Notes under the pieces: generated by a model
Told to the model about the DNA's origin: nothing
Database searches by the model: none
Seen by the model: the letters and a program-made list of their open reading frames with translations, nothing else
Shown here: in pieces, positions 37,349 to 47,644 of the stretch
Layout of the letters: the number at the start of each line of letters is the position of its first letter
How positions within the stretch are numbered: position 1 is the first letter of the stretch
Position numbers and translations under genes: made by a program
From: Shewanella inventionis
GTDB taxonomy: Bacteria; Pseudomonadota; Gammaproteobacteria; Enterobacterales; Shewanellaceae
Direction: 5' to 3'
NCBI RefSeq assembly: GCF_014641855.1
Contig: NZ_BMII01000014.1
Coordinates: forward strand, 62,001 to 126,000
DNA length: 64,000 nucleotides

Positions 37349-37486
37349 ATGAGTAAAAATCATCATGAGCTCTTAATGCATAACTTATGCAAAAAATTTG
37401 GTAATAAAATGACAGAAATGCTTTGTTCACTATTGCAAACAAGCATAAATGCGGTTAAGTTAACTGCAAGTCGTTTTACACAGTAA
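37349..37486 (+). CDS. Possible 45-residue small protein
   Basis: ATG at 37349 with AAGG 8 nt upstream; open to TAA at 37484-37486. It lies 32 nt after the helical-repeat gene and upstream of the his leader. Sequence begins MSKNHHELLMHNLCKKFGNK and looks amphipathic-helical, no known family. A weak AT-rich hairpin (AAATGAG ... CTCATTT) begins just after the stop. May be real or a chance frame. Confidence 0.35.
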   Translation: MSKNHHELLMHNLCKKFGNKMTEMLCSLLQTSINAVKLTASRFTQ

Positions 37487-37547
37487 CAAATGAGTGAATA
37501 ATTCCTCATTTAAAGTGATTTTTTAAGACAACCACAAGAGAACAAAC

Positions 37548-37595
37548 ATGAACATCCAAGTGACTACAATCCATCATCATCACCATATGCGGTAG
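37548..37595 (+). CDS. hisL: his operon leader peptide
   Basis: A 15-residue frame, MNIQVTTIHHHHHMR, with five consecutive His codons, typical of the enterobacterial-type his leader. Ribosome stalling at these codons when charged tRNA-His is scarce favours the antiterminator and opens the operon. AAGAGAAC lies just upstream. It precedes the attenuator at 37655-37686 and hisG. Confidence 0.92.
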   Translation: MNIQVTTIHHHHHMR

Positions 37596-37654
37596 CCTTC
37601 GGATGCTTACTGCCGGAGGACGTTATCCTTCTGGTGGTGAACACATTTTCACAT

Positions 37655-37686
37655 AAACCCCTGGAAGGAATTTCAGGGGTTTTTTG
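37655..37686 (+). terminator. his attenuator terminator
   Basis: CCCCTG-GAAGGAATTT-CAGGGG stem with a six-T tail, about 60 nt after hisL. Upstream segments (the region 37590-37645, containing GCCTTCGGATGC and CCGGAGGACG) can pair alternatively as in classical attenuation. Confidence 0.85.
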
Positions 37687-37760
37687 TTTTCTGCTCTTTG
37701 TTTTTAGAAATAATATTTTAATTTACAACATTTTATAGTTAACACATAAGGAAGTATCAC

Positions 37761-38660
37761 ATGAGCCAGTCAAAGCGTTTACGCATCGCCATTCAAAAAT
37801 CGGGGCGATTATCAAAAGAGTCACAACAGCTACTTAAAAGCTGTGGTGTGAAATTTAACGTTAATGAACAACGTCTTATTGCTCACGCTGATAACATGCC
37901 AATTGATTTATTACGTGTGCGTGATGATGACATTCCTGGTCTAGTTATGGACGGAGTGGTCGACCTAGGCATCATTGGCGAAAACGTACTAGAAGAAGAA
38001 CAAATCGAACGTCAAACACTCAATAAACCATCAGCTTGTACCAAGTTACGTGAATTAGATTTTGGCTCTTGTCGTTTATCTCTTGCTGTACCAAATGAGT
38101 TTGAATACAAGGATGCCACCTCACTTGAAGGCTTACGTATAGCCACCTCTTACCCAAATCTACTGCGCCGCTTTATGCAAGAAAAAGGCATTAACTACAG
38201 TGACTGTATGCTAAAAGGTTCAGTTGAAGTCGCCCCAAGAGCCGGCTTGTCTGACGGGATCTGTGACTTGGTCTCTACCGGTGCCACACTCGAAGCTAAC
38301 GGCTTATATGAAACCGAAGTGATTTACCGTTCAATGGCCTGCGTTATTCAATCAAACGAAGATCAAACGCCAGAAAAACAAGCGCTCATCGACAAAATTT
38401 TATCCCGCATGAATGGCGTTATCCGCGCTCGTGAAAGCAAATACATCTTATTGCACGCCCCAACCGAAACATTAGACCAAATTGTAGCGCTACTACCCGG
38501 TGCTGAAAACCCAACGGTATTGCCATTAAACGATGACACTAACCGTGTGGCAATCCATGCAGTAAGCAGCGAAGATTTGTTCTGGGATACCATGGAAGAA
38601 TTAACCGCCCTAGGCGCAAGCTCAATTCTTGTTATGCCAATTGAAAAAATGATGGGGTAA
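37761..38660 (+). CDS. hisG: ATP phosphoribosyltransferase HisG
   Basis: 299 residues, long-form (HisGL) type with a C-terminal ACT-like regulatory domain for histidine feedback, so no HisZ is needed. First step: condensation of ATP and PRPP. Conserved [23 protein letters not shown] and [19 protein letters not shown] are visible. Preceded by AAGGAAG. First structural gene of the operon. Confidence 0.96.
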   Translation: MSQSKRLRIAIQKSGRLSKESQQLLKSCGVKFNVNEQRLIAHADNMPIDLLRVRDDDIPGLVMDGVVDLGIIGENVLEEEQIERQTLNKPSACTKLRELDFGSCRLSLAVPNEFEYKDATSLEGLRIATSYPNLLRRFMQEKGINYSDCMLKGSVEVAPRAGLSDGICDLVSTGATLEANGLYETEVIYRSMACVIQSNEDQTPEKQALIDKILSRMNGVIRARESKYILLHAPTETLDQIVALLPGAENPTVLPLNDDTNRVAIHAVSSEDLFWDTMEELTALGASSILVMPIEKMMG

Positions 38661-38665
38661 CACAG

Positions 38666-39958
38666 ATGCAAATTCTCGATTGGGCCTCTTTGACAACGGC
38701 TGAGCAGCAGCAAACCTTAGCACGTTCACCACTGATTGGTGATGCCAGTGTTGAGCAAGGCGTACGCGATATTATTGAACAGGTTAGTAGTCAAGGTGAT
38801 GCGGCGCTAATTAACTTTAACAAGCGTTTTGATGGTGTTGAACTCACCAAACTGGCATTAACGGCTGAGCAAATTAATGCTGCATGCGAACGTGTTAGTG
38901 TCGATGTTAAGCAAGCTATAGCACAAGCTGTTGCAAACATTGAAACATTTCACAAAGCACAAGTGTTTAATGGTGTTGATATTGAGACCCAAGCGGGAAT
39001 TCGTTGTGAGTTAAGAAGTGAGCCAATTGAACGCGTTGGTTTATATATTCCAGGTGGTACAGCGCCACTTATCTCTACTGTGATGATGCTGGCTTTACCT
39101 GCAAAGATCGCCGGCTGTGAAAAACGTGTATTAGTGAGCCCACCACCGATTAACGATGCCATTGTGTATGCTGCTAATGTGTGTGGCATTACCGACATAT
39201 TCCAAGTGGGCGGAGCTCAGGCCATAGCAGCATTAGCATTTGGTACTGAGTCTGTACCTAATGTAGACAAAATTTTTGGCCCAGGTAATCGCTACGTTAC
39301 TGAAGCAAAACGTTTAGTGTCGCAAGACAGTCGAGTAAGCGTATCAATTGATATGCCCGCAGGCCCATCAGAAGTATTGGTGATTGCCGACAAAGACGCA
39401 AACCCAGCATTTGTGGCCTCAGATTTACTGTCACAAGCAGAGCATGGCGTTGATTCACAAGTGATGTTAGTCACTGACTCAGTTGACTTAGCGCAAGCTG
39501 TAAATCAAGCGTTAGTTGAACAACTCGCACAATTGAGCCGTAAAGACATTGCAGCAAAAGCACTAGAATGCAGCCGCAGTATTATTGTGAGCGACATGAT
39601 TGAAGCCGCTAAAGTATCTAACTTATATGGCCCAGAACACTTGATAATTCAAACCAGCTCGCCACGTGATGTGCTTAAAAAAATACGCGGTGCGGGCTCA
39701 GTATTTCTAGGCGCATATACGCCAGAGTCTGTCGGTGATTACGCCAGTGGCACTAACCATGTATTACCAACTTATGGTTACAGCCGCTCGGTTTCAAGTT
39801 TGTCGCTCGCTGATTTCAGCCGCCGCTTTACTGTTCAAGAGTTGAGTGTACAAGGCTTACAAAGCCTAGGTCAAAGTGTCATGGTACTGGCCGAAAATGA
39901 ACTGCTAGATGCCCATAAAAATGCCATCGCAATTCGCCTAGCCAGCCTACAACAATGA
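38666..39958 (+). CDS. hisD: Histidinol dehydrogenase HisD
   Basis: 430 residues. Catalyses the last two NAD-dependent oxidations, histidinol to histidine. Visible: GGTAPLISTVMMLALPAKIAGC (around residues 130-150), QVGGAQAIAALAFGTESVP, the GPGNRYVTEAKRLV block and YASGTNHVLPTYGYSR near the C-terminus, which carry the zinc ligands and catalytic residues. Five nt after the hisG stop. Confidence 0.96.
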   Translation: MQILDWASLTTAEQQQTLARSPLIGDASVEQGVRDIIEQVSSQGDAALINFNKRFDGVELTKLALTAEQINAACERVSVDVKQAIAQAVANIETFHKAQVFNGVDIETQAGIRCELRSEPIERVGLYIPGGTAPLISTVMMLALPAKIAGCEKRVLVSPPPINDAIVYAANVCGITDIFQVGGAQAIAALAFGTESVPNVDKIFGPGNRYVTEAKRLVSQDSRVSVSIDMPAGPSEVLVIADKDANPAFVASDLLSQAEHGVDSQVMLVTDSVDLAQAVNQALVEQLAQLSRKDIAAKALECSRSIIVSDMIEAAKVSNLYGPEHLIIQTSSPRDVLKKIRGAGSVFLGAYTPESVGDYASGTNHVLPTYGYSRSVSSLSLADFSRRFTVQELSVQGLQSLGQSVMVLAENELLDAHKNAIAIRLASLQQ

Positions 39959-39985
39959 TAGTTTAGTGAAATAGAGAACATAGCC

Positions 39986-41047
39986 ATGAGCCAAAACACA
40001 GCAGCGCTTTTTGATCCAAAACAGTTGGCCAGACCAGAATTACTCAAATTAACCCCATATCAAAGTGCAAGACGCATTGGCGGGCGGGGAGATATTTGGA
40101 TCAATGCTAACGAATCACCGTTTAACAACAGTGATTTAGATAAAGTAAACCGCTACCCAGAATGCCAACCTCCAGAGCTTATCAATGCATACAGCAATTA
40201 CTCTGGTGTTAAGGCCAGTAACATTATTGCCAGTCGCGGCGCTGATGAAGCGATTGAATTGTTAATCCGCACTTTTTGCGTACCAGGTGTCGACAGTATC
40301 GCTTGTTTTGGGCCCACATACGGCATGTACGCCATTAGTGCTGCCACGTTTAATGTTGGAGTTACGGCGCTCAGTTTAACTGATAATTACCAACTACCTG
40401 ATGCATGGCCGAATCAAATTGGCGACGCTAAAATTGTGTTTATTTGTAACCCAAATAACCCAACGGGTACTGTGATATCAAAAGAGAACATTGAGCAAGC
40501 CATTCAAGCTGCGCCAAATGCCATTGTTGTCGTTGACGAAGCCTATATTGAGTTTTGCCCAGAGTATAGCGTGGCAGATTTACTCAGCACCTACCCTAAC
40601 CTTGTGGTGCTGCGCACATTATCAAAAGCATTTGCATTGGCCGGCGCGCGTTGTGGCTTTATGTTAGCCAATGATGCCATTATCGATTTAGTCATGTTAG
40701 TGATTGCGCCTTATCCAGTGCCACTCCCTGTATCAGAATTAGCCACTAAAGCCTTGAGCGCGCAAGGTCTTGACACCATGCAAACTCAGGTGGCCACATT
40801 AGTAGAACAAGGCCTGCGATTAAGTGCGGCACTAAGTGCTTTTGGCGCTCAAGTACTGCCAGCAAACGGTAACTACGTGTTAGCTAAATTTGACGATGTT
40901 GCCAGTGTAGCTGAGCGCTTACGTGAGGCAGGCATTGTTGCCCGTGCATATAAAGACCCTCGTTTAGCCGATGCTATCCGTTTTAGTTTTACTAACGAGC
41001 TACAAACCAATGCCATAATTGCATTGTTTAACGGCTCTGCGGCTTAA
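39986..41047 (+). CDS. hisC: Histidinol-phosphate aminotransferase HisC
   Basis: 353 residues, fold-type I PLP enzyme. NPNNPTGTVIS, VVDEAYIEF and the PLP-Lys motif TLSKAFALAGARCGF are visible. Transfers the amino group from glutamate to imidazole acetol-phosphate. 27 nt after hisD. Confidence 0.96.
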   Translation: MSQNTAALFDPKQLARPELLKLTPYQSARRIGGRGDIWINANESPFNNSDLDKVNRYPECQPPELINAYSNYSGVKASNIIASRGADEAIELLIRTFCVPGVDSIACFGPTYGMYAISAATFNVGVTALSLTDNYQLPDAWPNQIGDAKIVFICNPNNPTGTVISKENIEQAIQAAPNAIVVVDEAYIEFCPEYSVADLLSTYPNLVVLRTLSKAFALAGARCGFMLANDAIIDLVMLVIAPYPVPLPVSELATKALSAQGLDTMQTQVATLVEQGLRLSAALSAFGAQVLPANGNYVLAKFDDVASVAERLREAGIVARAYKDPRLADAIRFSFTNELQTNAIIALFNGSAA

Positions 41048-41108
41048 ACCCAATTGACATTTGTAAAAATTAACTAAAAAAATTACACCCTATTGTTAAG
41101 GTAGTCAC

Positions 41109-42176
41109 ATGAAACAGAACATATTATTCATCGACCGCGATGGCACATTAGTAGAAGAGCCAGCAATCGATAAGCAATTAGACCGCTTAGAAAAACTGGT
41201 TTTTGAGCCGCAAGTTATCCCAGCATTACTCAAGTTACAAAAAGCCGGTTTTCGCTTAGTGATGGTGAGTAATCAAGACGGTTTAGGCACCCCTTCATTT
41301 CCAAAAGAAGACTTTGACGCCCCGCACAATATGATGATGCAAATCTTTTCTAGCCAAGGTGTTAAATTTGACGATGTGGTCATTTGCCCACACTTTAATG
41401 ACGAAAACTGCAGCTGTCGCAAACCCAAACTTGGCTTGGTTAAAGACTACTTAACTCAAGGTAAAATCGATTTTACCACCTCAGCCGTGATTGGCGATCG
41501 TGACACTGACGTCGAGCTTGCCAATGCCATGGGCATTAAAAGCTTTAAATACGACCGTACAACGCTTAACTGGGATGACATCGCCAATGCCCTATTAAGC
41601 AAAGGCCGTATCGCCACGGTAGTACGTACCACCAAAGAAACCGACATTAAAGTGACCATAGACTTAGACAGCCAAGCCAAAGGGGTAATTGAAACAGGCA
41701 TCGGCTTTTTTGACCACATGCTTGATCAAATTCAAACCCACGGTAATTTCAAAATGGACGTCCACGTCGACGGCGATTTAGAAATTGACGACCACCACAG
41801 CGTTGAAGACACCGCCCTAGCCATTGGTGATGCGATTCGCCAAGCATTAGGCGACAAACGTGGTATTGCGCGTTTTGGTTTTAGCTTACCGATGGATGAA
41901 GCCAGCGGCGAGTGTTTAATGGATATCTCAGGGCGTCCATTTATTAAATTCAATGCAGATTTTGACCGTGAAATGGTCGGCGAAATGGCCACCGAGATGG
42001 TCCCGCATTTCTTCCGCTCATTTGCTGATGGCCTTCGTTGTACATTACACATTGGCTCAACAGGCGATAACGATCACCACAAAGTAGAAGCACTGTTTAA
42101 AGTCTTAGGTCGCACACTTCGCCAAGCGGTGAAAGTCGAAGGCGACATACTGCCATCAAGCAAAGGCGTTCTGTAA
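41109..42176 (+). CDS. hisB: Bifunctional histidinol-phosphatase/IGP dehydratase HisB
   Basis: 355 residues, the fused gammaproteobacterial form. The N-terminal HAD phosphatase (about 1-165) starts with IDRDGTL and has the Cys-rich zinc loop [15 protein letters not shown]. The C-terminal imidazoleglycerol-phosphate dehydratase (about 170-355) has repeated metal-binding [10 protein letters not shown] and [12 protein letters not shown]. Catalyses steps 6 and 8 of the pathway. Confidence 0.96.
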   Translation: MKQNILFIDRDGTLVEEPAIDKQLDRLEKLVFEPQVIPALLKLQKAGFRLVMVSNQDGLGTPSFPKEDFDAPHNMMMQIFSSQGVKFDDVVICPHFNDENCSCRKPKLGLVKDYLTQGKIDFTTSAVIGDRDTDVELANAMGIKSFKYDRTTLNWDDIANALLSKGRIATVVRTTKETDIKVTIDLDSQAKGVIETGIGFFDHMLDQIQTHGNFKMDVHVDGDLEIDDHHSVEDTALAIGDAIRQALGDKRGIARFGFSLPMDEASGECLMDISGRPFIKFNADFDREMVGEMATEMVPHFFRSFADGLRCTLHIGSTGDNDHHKVEALFKVLGRTLRQAVKVEGDILPSSKGVL

Positions 42177-42185
42177 GGAGTTAAC

Positions 42186-42848
42186 GTGACACAAGAATCT
42201 GTTTCTTCAATCAATGCCAATGACTTAACTGTAATTATCGACACGGGTTGCGCCAATTTAAGCTCTGTGCGTTTTGCGTTTGAGCGCCTAAAAGCCAATG
42301 TCGTTGTCAGTGCAGACTTTGATGTTATTCGCAGCGCCGCTCGCGTTGTTTTGCCAGGTGTTGGCACAGCAGGTGCGGCAATGGATGCGTTAAAGCAAAA
42401 AAACTTAATCGAGTTGATTAAAAGTTTAACTCAACCAGTGATGGGCGTGTGTCTTGGCATGCAAATGCTCGCCAATTTATCTAATGAACATGGCGGACGC
42501 AGTGAGCAAGATATTACCTGCTTAGGGCTTGTGCCTACAGATATTGGCGACCTTGACAGCAAAGGCTTGCCTTTACCCCACATGGGCTGGAACCAAATAG
42601 AGGTTAGCGACCATCCGCTATTTAGCGGGATTGAAAATGGCAGCTATGTGTATTTTGTTCACAGCTACCGCGCGCCCATTAGTGAATACACCTTAGCCAG
42701 CAGCACTTATGGCGAATCATTTAGTGCGGCCATTGGTAAAGATAACTTTTTCGGGGTGCAATTCCACCCTGAAAAAAGCGCCAAAGTCGGTGCGCAGATT
42801 TTACAGAACTTTTTACAGATGGGATTAAACATGGGGACATCACAGTGA
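42186..42848 (+). CDS. hisH: Imidazole glycerol phosphate synthase subunit HisH
   Basis: 220 residues, class I glutamine amidotransferase. Nucleophile in GVCLGMQML; catalytic His and Glu in FHPEKS. Passes ammonia to HisF. GTG start at 42186 with AAGGAG 6 nt upstream. Its stop overlaps the hisA start as GTGA. Confidence 0.95.
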   Translation: MTQESVSSINANDLTVIIDTGCANLSSVRFAFERLKANVVVSADFDVIRSAARVVLPGVGTAGAAMDALKQKNLIELIKSLTQPVMGVCLGMQMLANLSNEHGGRSEQDITCLGLVPTDIGDLDSKGLPLPHMGWNQIEVSDHPLFSGIENGSYVYFVHSYRAPISEYTLASSTYGESFSAAIGKDNFFGVQFHPEKSAKVGAQILQNFLQMGLNMGTSQ

Positions 42849-43582
42849 TTATTCCAGCCATTGATTTAATTGACGGCCAAGTGGTGCGTTTATACCAAGG
42901 TGACTACGACAAACAAACCACCTTCGACTTAAGCCCGCTGGCACAACTGCAATCTTATCAAGCACAAGGTGCCAAACTGCTGCATATTGTTGACCTCACG
43001 GGGGCAAAAGATCCCGCTAAACGTCAAACCCAACTGATCAGCGAGTTAGCCGCAGGGCTTGAGGTTGATATTCAAGTGGGCGGCGGTATTCGCAGTGAAG
43101 AGCAAGTTGCAGAGCTGCTCAATATTGGGGTTAAACGTGTGGTGATTGGCTCACTGGCCGTTAAAGAACCTGAACTGGTAAAAAGCTGGTTTGTAAAATA
43201 CGGTAGCGACGCTATTTGTTTAGCCCTTGATGTCAACATTAATGAGGCTGGCGAAAAAATAGTGGCGGTTTCTGGCTGGCAATCAGGTGGCGGTAAGTCA
43301 TTAGAATCGTTAGTCGCCGAGTTTGAAAGCGTTGGCCTTAAACATGCTTTAGTTACCGACATCAGCCGTGATGGCACTCTGACAGGCGCTAATACTGAGC
43401 TTTATACTGAGCTTGCATCGGTTTACCCAAACATTTTGTGGCAAGCATCGGGCGGTATCGCCACCCTAGATAACGTAGCCGCAGTGCGTGACAGTAAAGC
43501 CTCAGGCATTATTATTGGTAAAGCCTTGCTTATTAATCAATTTACCGTTGAGGAGGCAATACAATGCTGGCCAAACGTATAG
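42845..43582 (+). CDS. hisA: ProFAR isomerase HisA
   Basis: 245 residues, TIM barrel. [14 protein letters not shown] with catalytic Asp8-type residue, QVGGGIRS, and the second-half Asp in [13 protein letters not shown]. Opens the ribose ring of ProFAR. GTG start overlaps hisH stop (4 nt); its end overlaps hisF by 19 nt. Confidence 0.95.
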   Translation: MIIPAIDLIDGQVVRLYQGDYDKQTTFDLSPLAQLQSYQAQGAKLLHIVDLTGAKDPAKRQTQLISELAAGLEVDIQVGGGIRSEEQVAELLNIGVKRVVIGSLAVKEPELVKSWFVKYGSDAICLALDVNINEAGEKIVAVSGWQSGGGKSLESLVAEFESVGLKHALVTDISRDGTLTGANTELYTELASVYPNILWQASGGIATLDNVAAVRDSKASGIIIGKALLINQFTVEEAIQCWPNV

Positions 43583-44337
43583 TTCCGTGTCTTGACGTTC
43601 GTGAAGGTAAAGTGGTTAAAGGCGTGCAATTTCGCAACCATGAAATTGTCGGCGACATCGTTCCACTCGCCGCCCGATATGCCGAAGAAGGCGCAGATGA
43701 GCTGGTGTTTTATGACATTACCGCCAGTGCCCACGACCGGGTTATCGATAAGTCCTGGGTGAGCCGTGTTGCTGAACAAATTGATATTCCCTTTTGTGTG
43801 GCCGGTGGCATTAAAACCATTGAGCAAGCGCGCGAGAAACTGGCTTTTGGTGCCGATAAAATCTCGATTAACTCGCCAGCATTAACCGACCCAAGCTTAA
43901 TATCGCGCTTGCAAGATGAGTTTGGTCGCCAATGTATTGTGATTGGGATTGACTCATACTACGACGCTGCAACTGACAGCTACAAAGTGAAACAGTTTAC
44001 CGGCGATGAAGCCGCCACCAAAGACACCCAATGGTATGCGCAAGATTGGGTTGAAGAAGTACAAAAACGCGGTTGTGGTGAAATTGTGCTTAACGTTATG
44101 AACCAGGACGGCGTGCGTGGCGGTTACGACATAAAACAATTAAGCATGATCCGCGCTATTTGTGACGTGCCATTAATTGCTTCAGGTGGTGCGGGCACCA
44201 TGGAACACTTTAAAGAGGTGTTTGAACAGGCTAAAGTCGACGCTGCATTGGCTGCTAGTGTATTCCACAAAGGCATTATTGATATTGGCGAATTAAAGCA
44301 ATATTTACACGCCAATCACATTGCCATTCGTTTATAA
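43564..44337 (+). CDS. hisF: Imidazole glycerol phosphate synthase subunit HisF
   Basis: 257 residues, TIM barrel cyclase partner of His[20 protein letters not shown] with catalytic Asp11, and [13 protein letters not shown] with the second Asp. The start lies inside the end of hisA. Produces IGP and AICAR. Confidence 0.96.
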   Translation: MLAKRIVPCLDVREGKVVKGVQFRNHEIVGDIVPLAARYAEEGADELVFYDITASAHDRVIDKSWVSRVAEQIDIPFCVAGGIKTIEQAREKLAFGADKISINSPALTDPSLISRLQDEFGRQCIVIGIDSYYDAATDSYKVKQFTGDEAATKDTQWYAQDWVEEVQKRGCGEIVLNVMNQDGVRGGYDIKQLSMIRAICDVPLIASGGAGTMEHFKEVFEQAKVDAALAASVFHKGIIDIGELKQYLHANHIAIRL

Positions 44338-44360
44338 CCTTGCCGAAAAAGAGAACACCA

Positions 44361-44984
44361 ATGACTGATATCGTATTTGACAGCACAAGCGTAGATTGGG
44401 ACAAACAACAGGGGCTTATCCCTGCAGTTGTTCAACATCACCTAACCGGCAAAGTGCTGATGCTAGGCTACATGGACCAAGCTGCATTAGAAAAAACCTT
44501 AACCACTAAACAAGTCACTTTTTTTAGCCGCTCAAAACAGCGTTTATGGACCAAAGGTGAAACCTCTGGTAATACCCTTGATTTAATCGCTATTGATAAA
44601 GATTGCGACAACGACAGTTTTTTAGTGCAAGTGATCCCAAGCGGCCCAACCTGCCACACTGGCACAGAAAGCTGCTGGAAAGACGGTAACGCGCACCCTT
44701 TTATTGATAATCTGACCAACTTGATTATTTCACGTAAAGGCCAAAGCGCCGACTCAAGCTATACCGCGTCATTATTTGAGCGTGGCACTAAACGTATTGC
44801 CCAAAAAGTCGGTGAAGAAGGTTTAGAAACCGCCCTTGCCGCAGCCACTCATGACAAAGAAGAGCTGGTCAATGAAGCCTCAGATCTGATGTACCACTTA
44901 ATCGTGCTACTAGAAGATCAAGGGTTATCAATGGCTGATATTAATAAAAACTTATTAGACCGCCACACCAAAGCCAGCAAATAG
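44361..44984 (+). CDS. hisI: Bifunctional PR-AMP cyclohydrolase/PR-ATP pyrophosphatase HisIE
   Basis: 207 residues. N-terminal HisI cyclohydrolase with [18 protein letters not shown] and metal-ligand Cys ([15 protein letters not shown]), C-terminal HisE pyrophosphatase helices ([27 protein letters not shown]). ATG at 44361 is used; the TTG at 44340 extends without homology. Last gene of the operon, followed by a terminator. Confidence 0.95.
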   Translation: MTDIVFDSTSVDWDKQQGLIPAVVQHHLTGKVLMLGYMDQAALEKTLTTKQVTFFSRSKQRLWTKGETSGNTLDLIAIDKDCDNDSFLVQVIPSGPTCHTGTESCWKDGNAHPFIDNLTNLIISRKGQSADSSYTASLFERGTKRIAQKVGEEGLETALAAATHDKEELVNEASDLMYHLIVLLEDQGLSMADINKNLLDRHTKASK

Positions 44985-45024
44985 CCTAAATATCACCATG
45001 CTTGAGTATGGCTACATAAACAAT

Positions 45025-45052
45025 AAAAAAGACGCCGCGGCGTCTTTTTTAT
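45025..45052. terminator. Bidirectional terminator of the his operon
   Basis: AAAAAAGACGCCGCGGCGTC palindrome followed by a T-run; also faces the minus-strand MscS gene. Confidence 0.9.
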
Positions 45053-45070
45053 TAAAAGGTAAACGTGAGT

Positions 45071-45940
45071 TTAGTTTTTATCACTTCGGGTAATAGTGAG
45101 ATTACCATCCACATGCAAATCACGTTGCGGGTAAGCGATCACGACGTTATGCTCGTTGAACAACTCATAAATTCTAAATCTTATTTCACTCCTGCGGCGA
45201 CGAATGTCGGTTTCAGACACCGCATTAACCCAAAAAACGGTATCGAATGTTAATGCGTTATCGCCAAAATCTTCAAATAATACCAATGGTTTAGGCTTAT
45301 CGTTAATGTCATCCCGCTCTGCTAATACTTGAAATAACAGTTTTTGAACTAACACAACATCTGAGCCGTATGCCACACCGACACGCACAAAAGTACGTGC
45401 GTTTTTATCAATCAATGTCCAGTTGGTCACGGTGTTTTCAAGTAACTGGCTGTTAGGCACCAACATATGCACACCGTCGTTACGACGAATAAGCGTAGAG
45501 CGAGTATTAATACATTCAACCACACCACGAGCATCGCCTACTTCTAAAAAGTCGCCAATACGAATTGGGCGCTCCCACATCAAAATCCAACCACTGATAA
45601 AGTTGTTAATGATGTTTTGCGCGCCAAAACCCACACCAATCGCAATCGCACCCGAGACAAAAGCAAATGCCGTTAATGGGATATTTAAAATATCCATACT
45701 GGTAATAGCCAAAATGGCGATGGTGAGGACTAAATACATACGAGAAAATAAGTGCACGGCATCTGCACTTACGTTGCGTCTGCGTAATGCACTAACAATG
45801 ATTTTTCCAACTCGGCTAACGATAAACCAGGCAAGAAAAATATAAAGTGGCACTTGGATTATTTGTAATAAAGTAATTGGGCTATTGTCATAAGTGAACA
45901 CCACAAACGACAGGGCAGATAGCAATTCGTTAAAATCCAT
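45071..45940 (-). CDS. MscS-family mechanosensitive channel
   Basis: 289 residues. Three N-terminal membrane segments; the pore helix region reads FVSGAIAIGVGFGAQNIINNFISG (quoted as AIGVGFGAQNIINNF), the Gly/Ala-rich TM3 of MscS, followed by the beta domain GDFLEVGDARGVVECINTR and a C-terminal alpha/beta domain. It relieves osmotic downshock. ATG at 45940 is favoured because AAGAGG lies 5-6 nt upstream; GTG at 45946 overlaps that site. Confidence 0.9.
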   Translation of the reverse strand: MDFNELLSALSFVVFTYDNSPITLLQIIQVPLYIFLAWFIVSRVGKIIVSALRRRNVSADAVHLFSRMYLVLTIAILAITSMDILNIPLTAFAFVSGAIAIGVGFGAQNIINNFISGWILMWERPIRIGDFLEVGDARGVVECINTRSTLIRRNDGVHMLVPNSQLLENTVTNWTLIDKNARTFVRVGVAYGSDVVLVQKLLFQVLAERDDINDKPKPLVLFEDFGDNALTFDTVFWVNAVSETDIRRRRSEIRFRIYELFNEHNVVIAYPQRDLHVDGNLTITRSDKN

Positions 45941-45988
45941 ATACACCTCTTATTATTGTTTAAACATCTTAAATGCCACGACCCTGTT

Positions 45989-46924
45989 TTAGTAAAACCT
46001 CTGCTCGCCTGGTGGTCGGGTTTTGAGTAATCTTAAAAACCACATGTATTGTTCTGGATAGGCAGTAATCACCTGCTCTACAACTTTGTTTAATGCCAAG
46101 GCTTCGTTTTCTTTACCCACCATATCTTGGGGGGCAATTGCAGGCATTACTGTCATAATAAATTGCCTATCTTGTTCATTATAACCAATTTTAACAGGCA
46201 TCACTTGAGCATTACCGGCTTGAGCAAGACGACCAACCACAGGCAATGTTGCTTTAACTGTGCCTAAAAACGGCGTAAATACGCTTTTATCTGGCCCTAA
46301 ATCTTCATCGGGTAAATAAAAGAAGCTGTTGTCTTTTTTAAGCTCTGCTAATAACGCACGGATCCCAGCTTCACGCATGTACACTCGGCCATTTTGGCTG
46401 CTACGCATACGATTGCTAAACCAGTTAAATAAGTCATTACGATGAGCCTTAGCCATGGTCACTAACGGAATTTCCATATTGACACGTAGCCCTGCGTACT
46501 CCATTGGCCACACATGAGGCATGATAAAAATGATTGGCTGACCGGCATCTCTGGCCGCTTTAACATGTTCAAAACCATTCATTTGAATGCGACGCTTTAA
46601 ATGTGCGGTAGATCTAAACAGTAATTCGGCTTGCGACAATAAGACCAACACAAACATTTTTACGTTTTGCTCAACTAACGCTTCAACTTCTGTTTCCGAC
46701 ATTTCTGGAAAACAATGACTGATGTTAATTCTGGCTATCCTGATTGGTTTTTTGGCTATTTTCATCACAATAACCGCTAAACGCCTGGCAATAGGATCGC
46801 GAACACTGGCGGGTAAAATACCAAACAAAAACAACACAGCAATGGCTAACCATGTTGGCCAAAAACGCGGGTGTAACAACGCCATTTTAAAACGGGTATC
46901 AAAATGTTTTGCTTCTCGAGACAA
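45989..46924 (-). CDS. lpxM: Lipid A acyltransferase, LpxM/LpxL family
   Basis: 311 residues, HtrB/MsbB family inner-membrane enzyme that adds a secondary acyl chain to Kdo2-lipid A. N-terminal membrane segment (about 18-38). The catalytic HX4D/E motif appears as HVWPME in FIMPHVWPMEYAG. YLPDEDLGPDKSVF and LKTRPPGEQRFY match LpxM more than LpxL. TTG at 46924 is chosen: GGAG is 8 nt upstream and SREAKHFDTRF aligns with E. coli LpxM. Confidence 0.85.
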   Translation of the reverse strand: MSREAKHFDTRFKMALLHPRFWPTWLAIAVLFLFGILPASVRDPIARRLAVIVMKIAKKPIRIARINISHCFPEMSETEVEALVEQNVKMFVLVLLSQAELLFRSTAHLKRRIQMNGFEHVKAARDAGQPIIFIMPHVWPMEYAGLRVNMEIPLVTMAKAHRNDLFNWFSNRMRSSQNGRVYMREAGIRALLAELKKDNSFFYLPDEDLGPDKSVFTPFLGTVKATLPVVGRLAQAGNAQVMPVKIGYNEQDRQFIMTVMPAIAPQDMVGKENEALALNKVVEQVITAYPEQYMWFLRLLKTRPPGEQRFY

Positions 46925-47265
46925 AAGAACACTCCAAATAAACGTATACGAACAAAAACATCTCAATGTTAATATTCGGTGAAATATTATTATACCATTG
47001 TGCGTGAATAAGTAATGACTTAGCGAGAGTTTAAAGGCTTAAACAAGGCACATGACTAAAGAAATCGTTATTCTTTTTCAAAATCATGCAGCACATTGTA
47101 AGCCATTTTAAAAATCGCCTAAAAGGTATGCTCCAGCGGTTTGTGGTAATTAAAAGGGAACAACCATTGCGGCATGCATCACTTTAATCAAAAACCGTTG
47201 GACGCATTCTGAGTAATCACTTAGTCATTCGGTTCGTATTATACCAAGGTTTGCTAAACTCAAAA
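46925..47265. other. lpxM/ihfA intergenic region
   Basis: About 340 bp without a supported gene. Only very short frames (for example 19 codons from 47053) occur; no hairpin of note apart from the ihfA terminator just beyond. Confidence 0.4.
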
Positions 47266-47298
47266 ACAAAAGAGCCACTCAATTAAGAGTGGCTCTTA
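47266..47298 (-). terminator. ihfA terminator
   Basis: AAGAGCCACTC-TTAATT-GAGTGGCTCTT hairpin; on the minus strand it is followed by TTGTTTTTG. Confidence 0.85.
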
Positions 47299-47341
47299 GT
47301 CATACAGATCCAAAATTTGGATTGGCGTATTAACCAGTGAT

Positions 47342-47641
47342 TTATTTTTTACCCGAGTTTGCAGCTTCAACGCGTGATTTTAACTTCTGTCCAGGACGGA
47401 AGGTAACGACACGACGTGCAGAAATGGGAATATCTTCACCAGTTTTCGGGTTCCTTCCCGGTCTTTGATTCTTGTCCCTAAGGTCAAAGTTGCCAAAGCC
47501 AGATAACTTGACCTGCTCACCATTTTCGAGTGCTTCACGAATTTCTTCAAAAAAAGACTCAACCATCTCTTTGGCTACACGTTTATTAATGCCTAACGTT
47601 TCAAAAAGATGCTCTGCCATTTCGGCTTTGGTAAGTGCCAT
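47342..47641 (-). CDS. ihfA: Integration host factor subunit alpha
   Basis: 99 residues, HU/IHF family. [38 protein letters not shown] (split at [10 protein letters not shown] and [10 protein letters not shown]) with the intercalating Pro, and [13 protein letters not shown] are diagnostic. Sequence-specific DNA-bending heterodimer with IhfB. Three nt after pheT, the classic pheST-ihfA order. Confidence 0.96.
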   Translation of the reverse strand: MALTKAEMAEHLFETLGINKRVAKEMVESFFEEIREALENGEQVKLSGFGNFDLRDKNQRPGRNPKTGEDIPISARRVVTFRPGQKLKSRVEAANSGKK

Positions 47642-47644
47642 ACT

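Noticed and set aside
47053-47112. A 19-codon frame with AAGG upstream in the lpxM/ihfA gap
   Set aside because: Too short and no supporting context.
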